Shown here in pieces: positions 7,561 to 17,723 of a DNA stretch of 64,000 nucleotides. The notes below the pieces were generated by a model. The model saw nothing but the letters and a program-made list of their open reading frames with translations, had not been told where the DNA came from and did no database searches. The translations under genes and the position numbers were made by a program. This stretch comes from Aphelocoma coerulescens (lineage: Eukaryota; Chordata; Aves; Passeriformes; Corvidae): NCBI RefSeq assembly GCF_041296385.1, contig NC_091020.1:28910001-28974000 (forward strand). The letters run 5' to 3'. Within the stretch, counting starts at the first letter, position 1; each line of letters begins with the position of its first letter.

Positions 7561-8526
7561 TGTCAGAAATGCTTCTGCCTGAATTAGGGTGCAAATGAGG
7601 CCATATGCCAAAGTCAGTAGTATGGGTTTTATTTAACAGTAAATGAGAGAGAGAGAGAGAGATAGAGAGCTAGAAAGAGAAAAAAATAGAAAAGAGAGGG
7701 GTAGACAGAGAGTGACAGAGACAGATGAGAAAACCTCAGCACTCCGAGGACAATGGCATTGTGTTGATGCTCTCCATCAGGACTTCTTGGCCATAAAGGT
7801 TCCCTGAAAACATGGAGTTGAGGGGATTGACATACATTTGGGCCAGGTGGGAACGCCCAGGTAGCTGCCCGGGTGGGGGGCAAGTTTGACACAGTCTCTT
7901 GCAACAGACTCTGGATCTGTTGCATCCCTTTGCATCGCGTGCGCTGCTCTGCTGCAAGGCCTCAGCAATGAGTCTGGGGAGCGCTTTGGGGGTCTTTGAT
8001 GGATTATGACACCTGCTCGGCTGCCCCTCGTGTGAATTTCCCATGGATGTGGCCTTCCCAGGGTGGGGGGTTTTAGAGCTGAGCCAGTTTGTGTGAGGGA
8101 GGATGGGTGTTCAGTGCCTCTGACCAGAGGTTACGCCACAGCCCCAAAACTCTCCTCCTCCCTTCTTGGTTGTGAGGGAGCGTGTGCAAACCTGGCCTCA
8201 GCAGATGAGCCTGTGGGCTATGGCCTCCCCAGGCTGAATCCAGGCCAAGCTGATTTTCAGGACAGCTTCTGCGTTTGGCTTTCTTGTGGGTACATTCTCC
8301 TCCCTTAGCCTTGTTTCCTTGTCCCTAGACCAGAGGTAACTGAACAACTAATATCACCTTTGTGGTATCTCAAGTTCTGTTAGGCAGCTTAAGTCGCAGC
8401 CCAAAGCTGCAGTCAGGTGAAGGAGAGGTGGGCTTGGGTAGTCTCAGCCTCTTTATACAGTTTTGCCATAATGTGCAAAACTCCTTCATAACAATGTTTA
8501 AGTCATGACCCATAACATTTCTGACA
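7561..8526 (-). mobile_element. Solo LTR, spacer 2 (upstream of gene 1)
   Basis: Same 966-bp LTR with TGTCAGAAATG termini, lying 155 bp upstream of the gene 1 open frame in the same orientation. TATAAA is at 8457-8452. Type-B markers: G at 8019 and G at 8396. Confidence 0.65.
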
Positions 8527-8631
8527 ATCCTGATGTGCCCAGAGCCCCTGTGAGGCTTTGGACACAGTGCCACGTGACACCTCAAGCCCCACACCGCACA
8601 GCCCTGGCTTTGGAGGTTGGGCTATGCAGGG

Positions 8632-9369
8632 CAGGAGGAACTGGCCAGATGGACGCAGCTGGGGAGCTGTGGCCAGTGGCTCCATGTCCAGGTGGAGGCT
8701 GGGGACAAGGGGTGTCCATCAGGGCTCTGGCCTTGGCCCTGGGGCTCTTGAATGGCTTCGCCAGTGACACGGAGAGTGGACGGAGCTCCCCCTCAGCACG
8801 GGGTTTGCAGGGGACAGGAAGCTGAGTGGGGCAGGGGCTGAGGAGAAGGACTTGGGGGTGCTGATGGAGGAGAAGCTCAGCGTGAGCCAGCAATCTGTGC
8901 TGCCAGCCCAAAAAGGCACCCATGGGCTGAGCTGCGTGGAAAGGAGCAAAGAGCTGCAGGTCAAGGGAGGTAATTGTGGCCCTCTAGTCCATTTTTTGAG
9001 ATCCCACGTGGAGCACACTAGATCTTTGTCTGGGGGCCCCCAGGATAGGAAGGGTTTGGACCTGCTTGAATGAGTTCAGAGGAGAGCGACTGAGGTCCTC
9101 AGAGGGTTGGGGAACCTCTGCTTTGAAGACAGTCTGGACAGAGAATGTGTTCCAGAGAGAGATGCCTCTGCCTGAATTCAGGCGCAAATGAGACCATATG
9201 ATGACAACATACGGATTTTATTTAATGTGGATTTTATTTAACAAGAAATGTGAAGGAGGAAGAAAAATAGGAGCTATTTCTTTCAGTCTCAGAGAGAGCA
9301 GAAGAGAATCTGTTGGAACTAGATGACCTTTGAGGTCCTTCCCAAACGAAACCATTCGGTGATGCTAGA
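8632..9369 (+). mobile_element. CR1 relic with LTR fragment, spacer 2
   Basis: CR1 reverse-transcriptase piece (to about 9137), LTR 3' fragment on the opposite strand (about 9156-9252) and CR1 3' tail (about 9310-9369), as in spacer 1. This unit alone has GGGGACAAGGGG near 8701, where the others have GGGGACGAGGGG. Confidence 0.75.
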
Positions 9370-9405
9370 GTATGTGTAGATGTGTATTTTAACTTGATAT
9401 TGTTG

Positions 9406-9437
<32 letters not shown>

Positions 9438-9986
9438 ATTTTCTACTACTATTTCATCTTCATCTTCTTCTTCTTATCCCTATTCTTCTTCTTTTTCTTC
9501 TTAGTGTTTACTTCTACTATTTCTTCTTCTGTATCAACTTATCCTTAGTCCTTATTTTTATTCTTATCCTTATTTTTATTCTCATTCTTATTCTTCTTTC
9601 TCCTATTCTTGTTTAAATTGTTATTCCTTTTCCTATTCTTCTCCTTATTTATTTTTATTTTTCTTCTTATTATTCTTATTCCTTTTCCTGTTCATATTCT
9701 TTTTCTCATTCTTATTCCTTTTTTTTCCAATTTTCTTATTCTAAAACCTTTAATTATTCCTATTCTTCTTCTTCTTTTTTCTTCTTCTATTCCTATTATT
9801 ATTCTTACTCTTTTTTTCTTGTTCTTATGCTTAATTCTTTTTCTCGTTTACTACTACTATTTCTTCAACTTCTTCATCTTCTTTATATTATTACTAGTCC
9901 TATTTTTTCTTTTTGTGGGTTTTTTTGTGTTTTGTGTTGTTTTTTGTTGGTTTGTTTTTTTTTTTTTCACTACTGCTATTATTTCT
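9406..9986. repeat. (TAC)n and polypyrimidine tract, spacer 2
   Basis: Same length as in spacer 1: (TAC)n followed by T/C-only low-complexity sequence. No gene is supported. Confidence 0.9.
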
Positions 9987-10118
9987 TAAAGCCAACTTCC
10001 CTCTGTTTTGGAAGAATTGTTTGGTGAAGTCGTGCAGTGGAGTCCTGGGAGCAACACCTCCTGTCTGTGGCCATTCCTCATGGATAAAATCCCAAAGGAT
10101 CAGCATGTAGTCCTTTCA

Positions 10119-10369
10119 GGATGAGAGGAAATGGCCTTGGATTCCAGCAGGGGAGGTTCAGATTAAATATTCCAAACAACTTTTCCCTGACAGAGTGGTC
10201 AGGAATTGATTGCAAGAAGTTGCTCAGGGAGGTGGTAGAGTCACTGTCTCTGGAAGTGTTCAAGTATTGTCTGGATGTGGCACTTGGGGACATGGTTTCA
10301 GGGTGATGATGGTGGTGCCAGGCTGAGGGTGGGACTGGATGACTTTCAAGGTCTCTTCCCACGCTGATG
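10119..10369 (+). mobile_element. CR1 3' end fragment downstream of gene 2
   Basis: Same CR1 3' region as at 3012-3262, but with TGACAGAGTGG, the form found in spacers 2-7. It lies 248 bp past the gene 2 stop. The short intervals on either side hold nothing recognisable. Confidence 0.85.
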
Positions 10370-10616
10370 AGCCTCTGGCCTTCACCGCTGAGCCACGTGG
10401 CACCGAGTGTCCCGCATGGATACTGGTTTGAGGCTGGCCACACGGGTAATATTTGCCCTTGGGGAGCGTGGCTTGGGATGCTCCCAAGCAGCCGGGGATT
10501 GCTGAGGCTGCAGGGACATGTCCAGGCAAAGGCAGCCCGTGTGGCTCCCCCAGGACGTAGGGCAGGCTGCCGGCCAGCTGCCGTGCAGGGGGCCCGGGCT
10601 GGCGCCGGCCGCAGCC

Positions 10617-13600
10617 CTAATCCTCGGGCTGTGGCGCCAGGCAGGGGCAGCGGAACAGGCTGCGCAGCATCCGCAGCGCCCGCCCGAGGCGGGAGGGGCG
10701 TTTCTTGCGGGGACCCAGCTGCTGGCTGAGGGCCTGGGCTCCCAGGAGGGGAGGCGAGGCACAGAGCGGCACTTGGGGGCACGGCTCAGATGGCCCGTGC
10801 TCAACCCAGGCCTCGCGAGGGGCAGGCACTGGGAGCCTGCCTCCTGCCAAACCTCCCAGCTCTCTGTCTTCTTCACGGAGCTCCAGGAGGCTCACTCCAT
10901 CCCACTCGTCCTCCTCCCGCGGCAAGGCCTTGTCCCCCACGTTCTGTTCCCAGCTGTCCTGCATCAGGTCGCGGTCACTGTCATTTTCCCAGCTGGACTG
11001 AGCTGAAGGTCTCTTGCCGTTCCCTTTGGAAAGCTCCTGGCCAACGGAGTCTTCCTCTTCAGAAAGCTCCTGGCCAATGGACTCTTCCCAATCAGACAGT
11101 TCTTGGTAGCTACCGACATCTCCATGGGACAGCTCATGTTCACTGTATTCCTCCCAGTGAGAGAAATTTTGGGAGCTACCGACTTGTCCTTGAGAAAGGC
11201 CTTGTTCTGTGCCTTCTTCCCAGTCAGAAACTTCTATGTAGCTGCTGGCTTCTCCTAGGGACAGCTCGTCCGCAGTGGATTCATCCCAGTCGGAGAGCTC
11301 GTGGTAGCTACCGGCTTCTTCTGGGGAGATCTCCTGCTCAATGCAGGCTTCCCCTTGGAGCCCTTCCTGGTCATTGGTGGTTTCTTCCAGGGACAGCTCG
11401 TCCCCCGTGGATTCATCCCAGTCGGAGAGCTCGTGGTAGCTACCGGCTTCTTCTGGGGAGAGCTCCTGCTCAATGCAGGCTTCCCCTTGGAGCCCTTCCT
11501 GGTCATTGGTGGTTTCTTCCAGGGACAGCTCGTCCCCCGTGGATTCATCCCAGTCGGAGAGCTCGTGGTAGCTACCGGCTTCTTCTGGGGAGAGCTCCTC
11601 CTCAATGCAGGCTTCCCCTTGGAGCCCTTCCTGGTCATTGGTGGTTTCTTCCAGGGACAGCTCGTCCCCCGTGGATTCATCCCAGTCGGAGAGCTCGTGG
11701 TAGCTACCGGCTTCTTCTGGGGAGATCTCCTGCTCAATGCAGGCTTCCCCTTGGAATACATTCTGGTCGTTTCTGGCTTCTTCCAGGGACAGCTCGTCCC
11801 CCATGGATTCATCCCAGTCGGAGAGCTCGTGGTAGCTACCGGCTTCTTCTGGGGAGAGCTCCTGCTCCATACAGGCTTCCCCTTGGACCACATCCTGGTC
11901 GTTGCTGGCATATCCAGGGGACACATCCTGCTCAATGCAGGCTTCCCCTTGGAACACGTCTTGGTTGTTCCTGTCTTCTTCTTGGGACAGCTCCTGCTCA
12001 ATGCAGGCTTCTCCTTGGAGCCCTTCCTGGTCGTTTCTGGCTTCTTCCAGGGACAGTTCCTGCTCAATGCAGGCTTCCCCTTGGAGCCCTTCCTGGTTAT
12101 TGGTGGCTTCTTCCAGGGACAGTTCCTGCTCAATACAGGCTTCCCCTTGGACTGCATCCTGGTCGTTGCTGGCATATCCAGGGAACACGTCCTGCTCAAT
12201 GCAGGCTTCCCCTTGGACCACATCCTGGTCGTTGCTGGCATATCCAGGGGACACATCCTGCTCAATGCAGGCTTCCCCTTGGAACACATCCTGGTTGTTC
12301 CTGTCTTCTTCTTGGGACAGCTCCTGCTCAATGCAGGCTTCCCCTTGGAACTCATCCTCGTCGTGGCCGGCATATCCAGGGGGCAGCTCCTGCTCAATGC
12401 AGGCTTCCCCTTGGAACACATCCTGGTTGTTGCTGGCATGTCCAGGGGGCAGCTCCTGCTCAATGCAGGCTTCCTCTTGGAGCCCTTCCTGGTCGTTTCT
12501 GGCTTCTTCCAGGGTCAGTTCCTGCTCAATGCAGGCTTCTCCTTGGAGCCCTTTCTGGTCATTGGTGGCTTCTTCCAGGGACAGTTCCTGCTCAATGCAG
12601 GCTTCCTCTTGGAACACATCCTGGTTGTTGCTGGCATATCCTGGGGACAGCTCCTGCTTAATGCAGGCTTCCTTTTGGAGCCCTTTCTGGTCATTTCTGG
12701 CTTCTTCCAGGGTCAGTTCCTGCTCAATGCAGGCTTCCCCTTGGAATACATCTTGGTCGTTGCTGGCATGTCCAGGGGGTAGCTCCTGCTCAATGCAGGC
12801 TTCCCCTTGGAACGCATCCTGGCCATTGGTGGCTTCTTCTCGGGACAGCTCCTGCTCAATGCAGGCTTCCTCTTTGGAGCCTTCCTGGTCGTTGTTGGTT
12901 TCTCCTTGAGACAGCTCTGTGTGTTCCTCATCCTCGCACTGAGAAAGCTCAAGCTCCCCAGCCGAGTCCCTGTCCTCAGTCTCTTTGTCTGCCAGGAGTG
13001 AGCCCCTGTCTGCCTCCTCCTGCTGCTCACTGAGGGCTTGGGCTCCCAGTGGGCTGGGCGAGGGGCTGGCGGTGCAGCAGGGGCTGTGCAGGGCAGAGAT
13101 GGGGCTCTGTCGCTTTTGTTCTGGAGCAGCCGCTTCTAGTTCTGCAGCCGTGCTTTGCTCCAGGTCCCTCTGTTCCTCTGGCTGCTGGATTGATGCCTGG
13201 ACCTCAAGCACGGCCTCTCGCACCACCTCATGGCTGATGTGCCATGCCAAGTCCAGCAGAGCCTGGCTGTAGCCTGGGGGGCTGCGTGGAGCAGGGACTG
13301 GGCTCTCTGTCGCTGCCGATGGCACCTCCTCCCTGAGGCCAGGAGAACCTGGTGCCTTTTCCACCTCGGCAGGCAGAGGCTCGGGGGGCTGCTCCTCCTC
13401 AGCAGCTGCAGCTGGAGCAGCAGCGGCTGCCAGCTCATCGTCTGTGGGACTCGCTGGGGCAGGAGAGGCGCCGGGCAGCTCACGGGCTGCCTCTCCTGCC
13501 ACCTGGGTGCTCACGCTGCTGGGAGAGGCGGGCCCCTCCTGGGCATCCTCATCCTTCTCTGGGTACGAGGGTTTGTCCCAGGTCTTGCAACTGACACCTT

Positions 13601-14513
13601 CTGCCCATTGGGGCAGCCCCTGGCTGCTGACACTTCCTTCCCACTGGGGCAGCTTTTGGTCACTCCTGTCTTTTTCCCACTGGGGTAGCTGCTGGACACT
13701 GTAGTCTTTTCCTTGTGATAAGTCCTGGTCCTTGTTGTCTGGCACTTGGGGCAACTCTGCGTGTCTCTTGTCTCCTTCCCATTGGTACGTGTGCAGGTGG
13801 CCTGGCATATCTTCTGCCAAAGGAGACAGTTCCTGGTGTCCCTCCCCTTCCCACTGGGACAGCTCTTGGCATGACAGGTCTTCTTCCCACTGGGACAATT
13901 CTTGGCATATCTCATCCTCTTCCTCCCATGGGCACAGCTCCTGGACTGTCACGCTTTCTTCCCAGTTGTACAGCTCTTGCTGTGTGCCACGCCCCCACTG
14001 GACTTTCTCGCCTACCTCCCTCTGATGCAAATCTTGGTGTGTCACAACTCCCCATGGGGAAACTTCCTGGGTCGTCTCTTCTTCTTGCCCTTGGTAAAAC
14101 TCTTGGATTGTCACTTCTTCCCAGAGGCAAGGTTCTGGGCTGCTAATGCCTCCCCACTGGGAAAGCTCTTGATCCGAGTCGTATTCCCACTCTTTGTCCA
14201 TGTTGACAAAGGCCCCCTCCTCCTCAGCGTCCGACAGGGGCAGGCCTGAGCCGCCGCCTGCCCCCAGCCACTGCCCACTGAGGGCCTGGTCTTGCAGCCA
14301 GCCGGGCAAGGGGCTGGGGTGCTGTGAGTTGGGCTTCACCTTGTCCTCCTTCGCGTCTGACGTTGTGCGGCGCACAGGGATCCCGGGAGCTGCTTCCTCC
14401 TGCGAGAGCGGCTCTGGCGGGACTGGGCTCCCCAGGGCTCTGCGTCCCTTAGATACCCCCTGGCAGGGCAGGGCGGGGCTCCACCGTGTCACAAAGGCCT
14501 CCGGGCACCACAA
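10617..14513 (-). CDS. Acidic 22-residue-repeat protein (copy 2)
   Basis: Complete open frame of 1298 codons with the same domain order as copy 1. First ATG at 14201, possible acceptor near 14460, 28 repeats at 11064-12911. It is closest to copy 1: Ser546, Met904, Gly936, Val1095 and Arg1281 are shared, and the clear difference is Gln275 (VQQLPQ in place of VQELPQ), a change shared only with copy 4. Frame, repeat number and stop are intact, so nothing marks it as a pseudogene. Function unknown. Confidence 0.72.
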   Translation of the reverse strand: MWCPEAFVTRWSPALPCQGVSKGRRALGSPVPPEPLSQEEAAPGIPVRRTTSDAKEDKVKPNSQHPSPLPGWLQDQALSGQWLGAGGGSGLPLSDAEEEGAFVNMDKEWEYDSDQELSQWGGISSPEPCLWEEVTIQEFYQGQEEETTQEVSPWGVVTHQDLHQREVGEKVQWGRGTQQELYNWEESVTVQELCPWEEEDEICQELSQWEEDLSCQELSQWEGEGHQELSPLAEDMPGHLHTYQWEGDKRHAELPQVPDNKDQDLSQGKDYSVQQLPQWEKDRSDQKLPQWEGSVSSQGLPQWAEGVSCKTWDKPSYPEKDEDAQEGPASPSSVSTQVAGEAARELPGASPAPASPTDDELAAAAAPAAAAEEEQPPEPLPAEVEKAPGSPGLREEVPSAATESPVPAPRSPPGYSQALLDLAWHISHEVVREAVLEVQASIQQPEEQRDLEQSTAAELEAAAPEQKRQSPISALHSPCCTASPSPSPLGAQALSEQQEEADRGSLLADKETEDRDSAGELELSQCEDEEHTELSQGETNNDQEGSKEEACIEQELSREEATNGQDAFQGEACIEQELPPGHASNDQDVFQGEACIEQELTLEEARNDQKGLQKEACIKQELSPGYASNNQDVFQEEACIEQELSLEEATNDQKGLQGEACIEQELTLEEARNDQEGLQEEACIEQELPPGHASNNQDVFQGEACIEQELPPGYAGHDEDEFQGEACIEQELSQEEDRNNQDVFQGEACIEQDVSPGYASNDQDVVQGEACIEQDVFPGYASNDQDAVQGEACIEQELSLEEATNNQEGLQGEACIEQELSLEEARNDQEGLQGEACIEQELSQEEDRNNQDVFQGEACIEQDVSPGYASNDQDVVQGEACMEQELSPEEAGSYHELSDWDESMGDELSLEEARNDQNVFQGEACIEQEISPEEAGSYHELSDWDESTGDELSLEETTNDQEGLQGEACIEEELSPEEAGSYHELSDWDESTGDELSLEETTNDQEGLQGEACIEQELSPEEAGSYHELSDWDESTGDELSLEETTNDQEGLQGEACIEQEISPEEAGSYHELSDWDESTADELSLGEASSYIEVSDWEEGTEQGLSQGQVGSSQNFSHWEEYSEHELSHGDVGSYQELSDWEESIGQELSEEEDSVGQELSKGNGKRPSAQSSWENDSDRDLMQDSWEQNVGDKALPREEDEWDGVSLLELREEDRELGGLAGGRLPVPAPREAWVEHGPSEPCPQVPLCASPPLLGAQALSQQLGPRKKRPSRLGRALRMLRSLFRCPCLAPQPED

Positions 14514-14667
14514 TGTCCCGCATCATCCAGGGCCCTGACACAAGGCGCCTGTGTCACAAAGGGCCACACCTGGCACCCTTCTGACAGCTGAAGCCACTGG
14601 AAGGGGCATGGAGCAGCCCCCAGGCTTGCGGGCTTCTAGACCTTTCTTATGATGCCATCATTAAAAT

Positions 14668-15633
14668 TGTCAGAAATGCTTCTGCCTGAATTAGGGTGCA
14701 AATGAGGCCATATGCCAAAGTCAGTAGTATGGGTTTTATTTAACAGTAAATGAGAGAGAGAGAGAGAGATAGAGAGCTAGAAAGAGAAAAAAATAGAAAA
14801 GAGAGGGGTAGACAGAGAGTGACAGAGACAGATGAGAAAACCTCAGCACTCCGAGGACAATGGCATTGTGTTGATGCTCTCCATCAGGACTTCTTGGCCA
14901 TAAAGGTTCCCTGAAAACATGGAGTTGAGGGGATTGACATACATTTGGGCCAGGTGGGAACGCCCAGGTAGCTGCCCGGGTGGGGGGCAAGTTTGACACA
15001 GTCTCTTGCAACAGACTCTGGATCTGTTGCATCCCTTTGCATCGCGTGCGCTGCTCTGCTGCAAGGCCTCAGCAATGAGTCTGGGGAGCGCTTTGGGGGT
15101 CTTTGATGGATTATGACACCTGCTCTGCTGCCCCTCGTGTGAATTTCCCATGGATGTGGCCTTCCCAGGGTGGGGGGTTTTAGAGCTGAGCCAGTTTGTG
15201 TGAGGGAGGATGGGTGTTCAGTGCCTCTGACCAGAGGTTACGCCACAGCCCCAAAACTCTCCTCCTCCCTTCTTGGTTGTGAGGGAGCGTGTGCAAACCT
15301 GGCCTCAGCAGATGAGCCTGTGGGCTATGGCCTCCCCAGGCTGAATCCAGGCCAAGCTGATTTTCAGGACAGCTTCTGCGTTTGGCTTTCTTGTGGGTAC
15401 ATTCTCCTCCCTTAGCCTTGTTTCCTTGTCCCTAGACCAGAGGTAACTGAACAACTAATATCACCTTTGTGGTATCTCAAGTTCTGTTAGGCAGCTTAAG
15501 TCACAGCCCAAAGCTGCAGTCAGGTGAAGGAGAGGTGGGCTTGGGTAGTCTCAGCCTCTTTATACAGTTTTGCCATAATGTGCAAAACTCCTTCATAACA
15601 ATGTTTAAGTCATGACCCATAACATTTCTGACA
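14668..15633 (-). mobile_element. Solo LTR, spacer 3 (upstream of gene 2)
   Basis: Same LTR with intact 11-bp termini and TATAAA at 15564-15559. It carries the type-A markers seen in spacers 1 and 5. Confidence 0.65.
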
Positions 15634-15738
15634 ATCCTGATGTGCCCAGAGCCCCTGTGAGGCTTTGGACACAGTGCCACGTGACACCTCAAGCCCCACA
15701 CCGCACAGCCCTGGCTTTGGAGGTTGGGCTATGCAGGG

Positions 15739-16476
15739 CAGGAGGAACTGGCCAGATGGACGCAGCTGGGGAGCTGTGGCCAGTGGCTCCATGTCCAGGT
15801 GGAGGCTGGGGACGAGGGGTGTCCATCAGGGCTCTGGCCTTGGCCCTGGGGCTCTTGAATGGCTTCGCCAGTGACACGGAGAGTGGACGGAGCTCCCCCT
15901 CAGCACGGGGTTTGCAGGGGACAGGAAGCTGAGTGGGGCAGGGGCTGAGGAGAAGGACTTGGGGGTGCTGATGGAGGAGAAGCTCAGCGTGAGCCAGCAA
16001 TCTGTGCTGCCAGCCCAAAAAGGCACCCATGGGCTGAGCTGCGTGGAAAGGAGCAAAGAGCTGCAGGTCAAGGGAGGTAATTGTGGCCCTCTAGTCCATT
16101 TTTTGAGATCCCACGTGGAGCACACTAGATCTTTGTCTGGGGGCCCCCAGGATAGGAAGGGTTTGGACCTGCTTGAATGAGTTCAGAGGAGAGCGACTGA
16201 GGTCCTCAGAGGGTTGGGGAACCTCTGCTTTGAAGACAGTCTGGACAGAGAATGTGTTCCAGAGAGAGATGCCTCTGCCTGAATTCAGGCGCAAATGAGA
16301 CCATATGATGACAACATACGGATTTTATTTAATGTGGATTTTATTTAACAAGAAATGTGAAGGAGGAAGAAAAATAGGAGCTATTTCTTTCAGTCTCAGA
16401 GAGAGCAGAAGAGAATCTGTTGGAACTAGATGACCTTTGAGGTCCTTCCCAAACGAAACCATTCGGTGATGCTAGA
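15739..16476 (+). mobile_element. CR1 relic with LTR fragment, spacer 3
   Basis: Same order as in spacer 1: CR1 reverse-transcriptase piece, opposite-strand LTR 3' fragment (about 16263-16359), CR1 tail (about 16417-16476). Confidence 0.75.
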
Positions 16477-16512
16477 GTATGTGTAGATGTGTATTTTAAC
16501 TTGATATTGTTG

Positions 16513-16544
<32 letters not shown>

Positions 16545-17093
16545 ATTTTCTACTACTATTTCATCTTCATCTTCTTCTTCTTATCCCTATTCTTCTTCTT
16601 TTTCTTCTTAGTGTTTACTTCTACTATTTCTTCTTCTGTATCAACTTATCCTTAGTCCTTATTTTTATTCTTATCCTTATTTTTATTCTCATTCTTATTC
16701 TTCTTTCTCCTATTCTTGTTTAAATTGTTATTCCTTTTCCTATTCTTCTCCTTATTTATTTTTATTTTTCTTCTTATTATTCTTATTCCTTTTCCTGTTC
16801 ATATTCTTTTTCTCATTCTTATTCCTTTTTTTTCCAATTTTCTTATTCTAAAACCTTTAATTATTCCTATTCTTCTTCTTCTTTTTTCTTCTTCTATTCC
16901 TATTATTATTCTTACTCTTTTTTTCTTGTTCTTATGCTTAATTCTTTTTCTCGTTTACTACTACTATTTCTTCAACTTCTTCATCTTCTTTATATTATTA
17001 CTAGTCCTATTTTTTCTTTTTGTGGGTTTTTTTGTGTTTTGTGTTGTTTTTTGTTGGTTTGTTTTTTTTTTTTTCACTACTGCTATTATTTCT
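16513..17093. repeat. (TAC)n and polypyrimidine tract, spacer 3
   Basis: Full-length (581 bp) version of the low-complexity tract. No gene is supported. Confidence 0.9.
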
Positions 17094-17225
17094 TAAAGCC
17101 AACTTCCCTCTGTTTTGGAAGAATTGTTTGGTGAAGTCGTGCAGTGGAGTCCTGGGAGCAACACCTCCTGTCTGTGGCCATTCCTCATGGATAAAATCCC
17201 AAAGGATCAGCATGTAGTCCTTTCA

Positions 17226-17476
17226 GGATGAGAGGAAATGGCCTTGGATTCCAGCAGGGGAGGTTCAGATTAAATATTCCAAACAACTTTTCCCTGACAG
17301 AGTGGTCAGGAATTGATTGCAAGAAGTTGCTCAGGGAGGTGGTAGAGTCACTGTCTCTGGAAGTGTTCAAGTATTGTCTGGATGTGGCACTTGGGGACAT
17401 GGTTTCAGGGTGATGATGGTGGTGCCAGGCTGAGGGTGGGACTGGATGACTTTCAAGGTCTCTTCCCACGCTGATG
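17226..17476 (+). mobile_element. CR1 3' end fragment downstream of gene 3
   Basis: CR1 3' region with TGACAGAGTGG, 248 bp past the gene 3 stop codon. Confidence 0.85.
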
Positions 17477-17723
17477 AGCCTCTGGCCTTCACCGCTGAGC
17501 CACGTGGCACCGAGTGTCCCGCATGGATACTGGTTTGAGGCTGGCCACACGGGTAATATTTGCCCTTGGGGAGCGTGGCTTGGGATGCTCCCAAGCAGCC
17601 GGGGATTGCTGAGGCTGCAGGGACATGTCCAGGCAAAGGCAGCCCGTGTGGCTCCCCCAGGACGTAGGGCAGGCTGCCGGCCAGCTGCCGTGCAGGGGGC
17701 CCGGGCTGGCGCCGGCCGCAGCC

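Larger units (their letters stand above)
300..14513. repeat. Higher-order dimer 1 (units 1+2)
   Basis: Two adjacent units form a 14,214-bp dimer. The first spacer carries type-A markers (T at 912, A at 1289) and the second type-B markers (G at 8019, G at 8396). Genes 1 and 2 differ at codon 275 (Glu then Gln). Both have Met904 and Arg1281, unlike dimers 2 and 3. Confidence 0.7.
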
